A stretch of DNA of 64,000 nt from positions 186,001 to 250,000 of the forward strand of contig NZ_RWKH01000003.1 of the NCBI RefSeq assembly GCF_003984625.1, given 5' to 3'. The notes under the pieces were generated by a model, which was not told where the DNA came from, did no database searches, and saw only the letters and a program-made list of their open reading frames with translations. The translations under genes and the position numbers were made by a program. Source of the DNA: Variovorax sp. DXTD-1. Lineage in GTDB: Bacteria; Pseudomonadota; Gammaproteobacteria; Burkholderiales; Burkholderiaceae_C. Shown here piece by piece: positions 61,752-64,000 of the stretch (position 1 is its first letter; the number at the start of each line of letters is the position of its first letter).

Positions 61752-63254
61752 TCACTCGCTGTGATTGGGAAGCGCAAGGCGCGACGAATCTTCTTCGGTC
61801 TCTTCGATGCGCGGACGGTTGCCGTTCATGCGCGAGATGGCTTCGGTGTCGATGTCGCCGGTCACGTACACGCCGTCGAAGCAGGAGGCATCGAAGCCAT
61901 TCAGCTTGGGGTTGAGCGAACCGATGGCACGCTTCATGGCATCGACGTCCTGATAGATCAGCGCGTCGCAGCCGATCAGCTCGCGAATTTCGTCGACCGT
62001 GCGGTCGTGTGCCACCAGCTCGTCCTTGGTGGGCATGTCGATGCCGTAGACGTTGGGGTAGCGCACCGGCGGTGCGGCGCTGGCGAGGTAAACCTTGCGC
62101 GCACCGGCATCGCGGGCCATCTGCACGATTTCCTTGCTGGTGGTGCCGCGCACGATCGAGTCGTCGACCAGCAATACATTGCGGCCCTTGAACTCGCTGG
62201 CAATCACGTTGAGCTTCTGGCGCACCGACTTCTTGCGCACGCCCTGCCCCGGCATGATGAAGGTGCGGCCCACGTAGCGGTTCTTCACGAAACCTTCGCG
62301 GTACGGCACGCCGAGCAGGTGCGCGAGTTGCGTGGCGCTCGGGCGGCTCGATTCGGGAATCGGAATGATCACGTCGATCTGGTTCGGCGGCACGGTGGAC
62401 ACCACGCGCTTGGCCAGCGTTTCGCCGAGATTGAGGCGAGCCTGGTACACCGAAATGCCGTCGAGCACCGAGTCCGGACGCGCCAGGTAAACGAATTCGA
62501 AGATGCAGGGGTTCAGCGTGGGCGCTTCGGCGCACTGCATCGAGTGCACTTTGCCTTGCAAGTCGATGAACACCGCTTCGCCGGGCTCGATGTTGCGTTC
62601 GAACACGTGGCCCGAACCTTCGAGCGCCACCGACTCGCTCGCCACCATGACGGTGCCGTCGGCATTGCGGCCCATGCAGAGCGGGCGAATGCCGTAGGGG
62701 TCGCGAAAAGCGAGCAGCCCATGGCCGGCAATCAGCGACACCACGGCATACGAGCCGCGCAGCCGCTTGTGCATGTTCTTGACCGCGGCAAACACCTCGG
62801 CCGGGTTCAGCGGCACGCCGCGCGATGCGCGCTCGAGTTCGTGCGCGAGCACGTTGAGCAGCACTTCGGAGTCGCTCTCGGTGTTGGTGTGGCGGTGGTC
62901 GGTGGAGAACAGTTCCGCGCGCAACGCATGCGCGTTGGTCAAGTTGCCGTTGTGCACCAGCACGATGCCGAAGGGCGCGTTCACGTAGAAGGGCTGCGCC
63001 TCTTCCTCGCTGTAGGCGTTGCCGGCGGTCGGGTAGCGCACCTGGCCCAGGCCCACGCTGCCGGGCAGCGCGCGCATGTTGCGCGTGCGGAACACGTCGC
63101 GCACCATGCCCTTGGCCTTGTGCATGAAGAACTTGCGTTCGAGCAGGGTCACGATGCCGGCCGCGTCCTGGCCGCGATGCTGCAACAGCAGCAAGGCGTC
63201 ATAGAGCAGTTGATTGACGGGTGCGTTGCTGACAACGCCGACGATTCCACACAT
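61752..63254 (-). CDS. purF: Amidophosphoribosyltransferase
   Basis: A 500-residue enzyme for the first committed step of purine synthesis (PRPP plus glutamine to phosphoribosylamine). The mature N-terminus begins with the catalytic Cys (MCGIVGVV). The glutaminase part occupies about the first 230 residues; the phosphoribosyltransferase part has the PRPP loop VLLVDDSIVRGTTSKEI near 363. GAGAGGAA precedes the ATG. It lies between cvpA (12-base gap) and metZ (8-base gap) in one minus-strand operon, the usual purine-linked arrangement of cvpA with purF. Confidence 0.97.
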   Translation of the reverse strand: MCGIVGVVSNAPVNQLLYDALLLLQHRGQDAAGIVTLLERKFFMHKAKGMVRDVFRTRNMRALPGSVGLGQVRYPTAGNAYSEEEAQPFYVNAPFGIVLVHNGNLTNAHALRAELFSTDHRHTNTESDSEVLLNVLAHELERASRGVPLNPAEVFAAVKNMHKRLRGSYAVVSLIAGHGLLAFRDPYGIRPLCMGRNADGTVMVASESVALEGSGHVFERNIEPGEAVFIDLQGKVHSMQCAEAPTLNPCIFEFVYLARPDSVLDGISVYQARLNLGETLAKRVVSTVPPNQIDVIIPIPESSRPSATQLAHLLGVPYREGFVKNRYVGRTFIMPGQGVRKKSVRQKLNVIASEFKGRNVLLVDDSIVRGTTSKEIVQMARDAGARKVYLASAAPPVRYPNVYGIDMPTKDELVAHDRTVDEIRELIGCDALIYQDVDAMKRAIGSLNPKLNGFDASCFDGVYVTGDIDTEAISRMNGNRPRIEETEEDSSRLALPNHSE

Positions 63255-63266
63255 GAACGATTCCTC

Positions 63267-63752
63267 TCAGGGCAGGTAGCTTGCCAACTTTTCAGGCAGC
63301 GCGGGTTTCAGGCCCTGCAATGCCGCATCGAGAACAATGGCGCTGTGCGATTCGTGCCACCAGGCACTGTCGCTCAACGCCAGCAAATGAACAATGACCG
63401 CCAGCACGAGCAAGGCAACCGCACCCCGCGCCGCGCCGAAGGCCCCACCCAATATCCGGTCCACCGGCCTGAGGCCGACAGCCGCAATCAGCTTTCGCGT
63501 CAGCGCCGCCACCAGGCCCACGCCGAACGCCACCGCCACGAACACCAGCACGAAGGCCAGCGGATAGCGCCAGGTGGCCTGCGGGTCGCCAAACGGCAGC
63601 CAGGCCGCCACATCCGAAGCCAGCCATTGGGCGGCAATGAAGGCAGCCACCCAACCCGCCAGCGAAATCACTTCGAACACCAGGCCTCGCCACAGGCCGA
63701 ACAGCATCGACACGATGATGAGCGTGACGGCAATCCAGTCGAGCAGGGCCAC
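63267..63752 (-). CDS. cvpA: CvpA family inner-membrane protein
   Basis: A 161-residue protein with four hydrophobic helices and the CvpA-family opening LLDWIAVTLIIVSMLFGLWRG, then GRPVDRILGG-like LRPVDRILGGAFGAARGAV. CvpA was named for colicin V production in E. coli and is linked to envelope homeostasis; its molecular activity is unclear. It sits directly upstream of purF, as in many Proteobacteria, and 18 bases after the SPOR-domain gene. Confidence 0.95.
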   Translation of the reverse strand: MALLDWIAVTLIIVSMLFGLWRGLVFEVISLAGWVAAFIAAQWLASDVAAWLPFGDPQATWRYPLAFVLVFVAVAFGVGLVAALTRKLIAAVGLRPVDRILGGAFGAARGAVALLVLAVIVHLLALSDSAWWHESHSAIVLDAALQGLKPALPEKLASYLP

Positions 63753-63770
63753 GGCAGCGAGCGATGGCTA

Positions 63771-64000
63771 CTACAACGTGAGGATGGCGGCCGACAAAGA
63801 CAAGCCCTTGACCTTATCCGCGGCCTTGTCTGCCTCAGCACGTGAACTGAACGGACCGACACGCACACGCGTGCGCTCACCGTCGGCCGTCTTGGCCACG
63901 TGCACATAGGTCTTGAGGCCCGCCTTCTCGAGTTTTTGCCGCACTTCGCGCGCCTTGTCGGCGTCTGCGAAGGCACCGACCTGCACCACGAAGCGGCCGC
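63771..64000 (-). CDS. SPOR-domain protein, C-terminal part (DedD-like)
   Basis: Only the C-terminal 76 residues are in the window; the gene continues past its right edge. The visible part is one SPOR domain: VVQVGAFADADKAREVRQKL, then KTYVHVAK and RVRVGPFSSRAEADKAADKVKG. SPOR domains bind denuded septal peptidoglycan. Position upstream of cvpA-purF matches the DedD-like cell-division protein seen in this operon in related bacteria (after folC). The N-terminal membrane anchor cannot be checked here. Confidence 0.9.
   Translation of the reverse strand, partial: GRFVVQVGAFADADKAREVRQKLEKAGLKTYVHVAKTADGERTRVRVGPFSSRAEADKAADKVKGLSLSAAILTL

Overview
The window is high-GC DNA whose housekeeping end (SPOR protein, cvpA, purF, metZ, gltX and three tRNA genes) and accessory genes (Bug-type binding protein, LysR regulators, a giant DUF11/SdrD-type surface protein) point to a betaproteobacterium of the family Comamonadaceae, most like Variovorax. 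The assignment rests on gene order and protein character read by eye; no database search was run.

Region 1 (1-30314) is a siderophore locus. The partial C-terminal barrel of a TonB-dependent receptor lies on the plus strand. A minus-strand run of genes converges on it: FecI-type sigma factor, a stand-alone FecR N-terminal domain, MbtH-like protein, type II thioesterase, Sfp-type phosphopantetheinyl transferase, SyrP-like aspartyl hydroxylase, then a five-protein NRPS-PKS line. From MbtH onward the genes overlap or are separated by 20 bases or fewer. The order of the line is FAAL-ACP-C-A-PCP, KS-AT-KR-ACP, C-A-PCP, C-A-PCP-E-C-A-PCP and C-A-PCP-TE. Specificity residues read by eye suggest acyl-Thr-ketide-Ser-D-(hydroxy)Orn-Thr-Asp, with the Asp probably beta-hydroxylated. 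The gene set matches the delftibactin / acidobactin / vacidobactin type of Comamonadaceae siderophore locus as I remember it. A Fur-box-like sequence precedes the sigma gene. No ornithine N5-hydroxylase, formyl/acetyltransferase or exporter is visible, so these must lie left of the window or elsewhere.

Region 2 (30500-37600) holds a ParB-like protein, a YSC84/SYLF lipoprotein, and a LysR regulator divergent from a DSD1-family PLP enzyme plus RidA. After these come a secreted zinc-peptidase-like protein and, five bases downstream, a membrane protein whose C-terminal half looks like a degenerate APH-type kinase fold.

Region 3 (37600-53620) is a three-gene minus-strand cluster: a 2681-residue DUF11/SdrD-B repeat protein, a 1437-residue OmpA-domain/beta-barrel protein and an 80-residue unknown. 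It is divergent from a two-component system made of a REC-AraC regulator and a 7TM-DISM histidine kinase.

Region 4 (53700-58570) has a PAP2 phosphatase overlapping a membrane protein, a LysR gene broken by a frameshift, a Bug-type binding protein with an amidohydrolase, and a PfpI/DJ-1 protein followed by a 66-residue protein.

Region 5 (58700-64000) is housekeeping: tRNA-Ala(GGC), tRNA-Glu(UUC), tRNA-Asp(GUC) with promoter and terminator, then gltX, metZ, purF, cvpA and a SPOR-domain protein cut by the window end, all on the minus strand.
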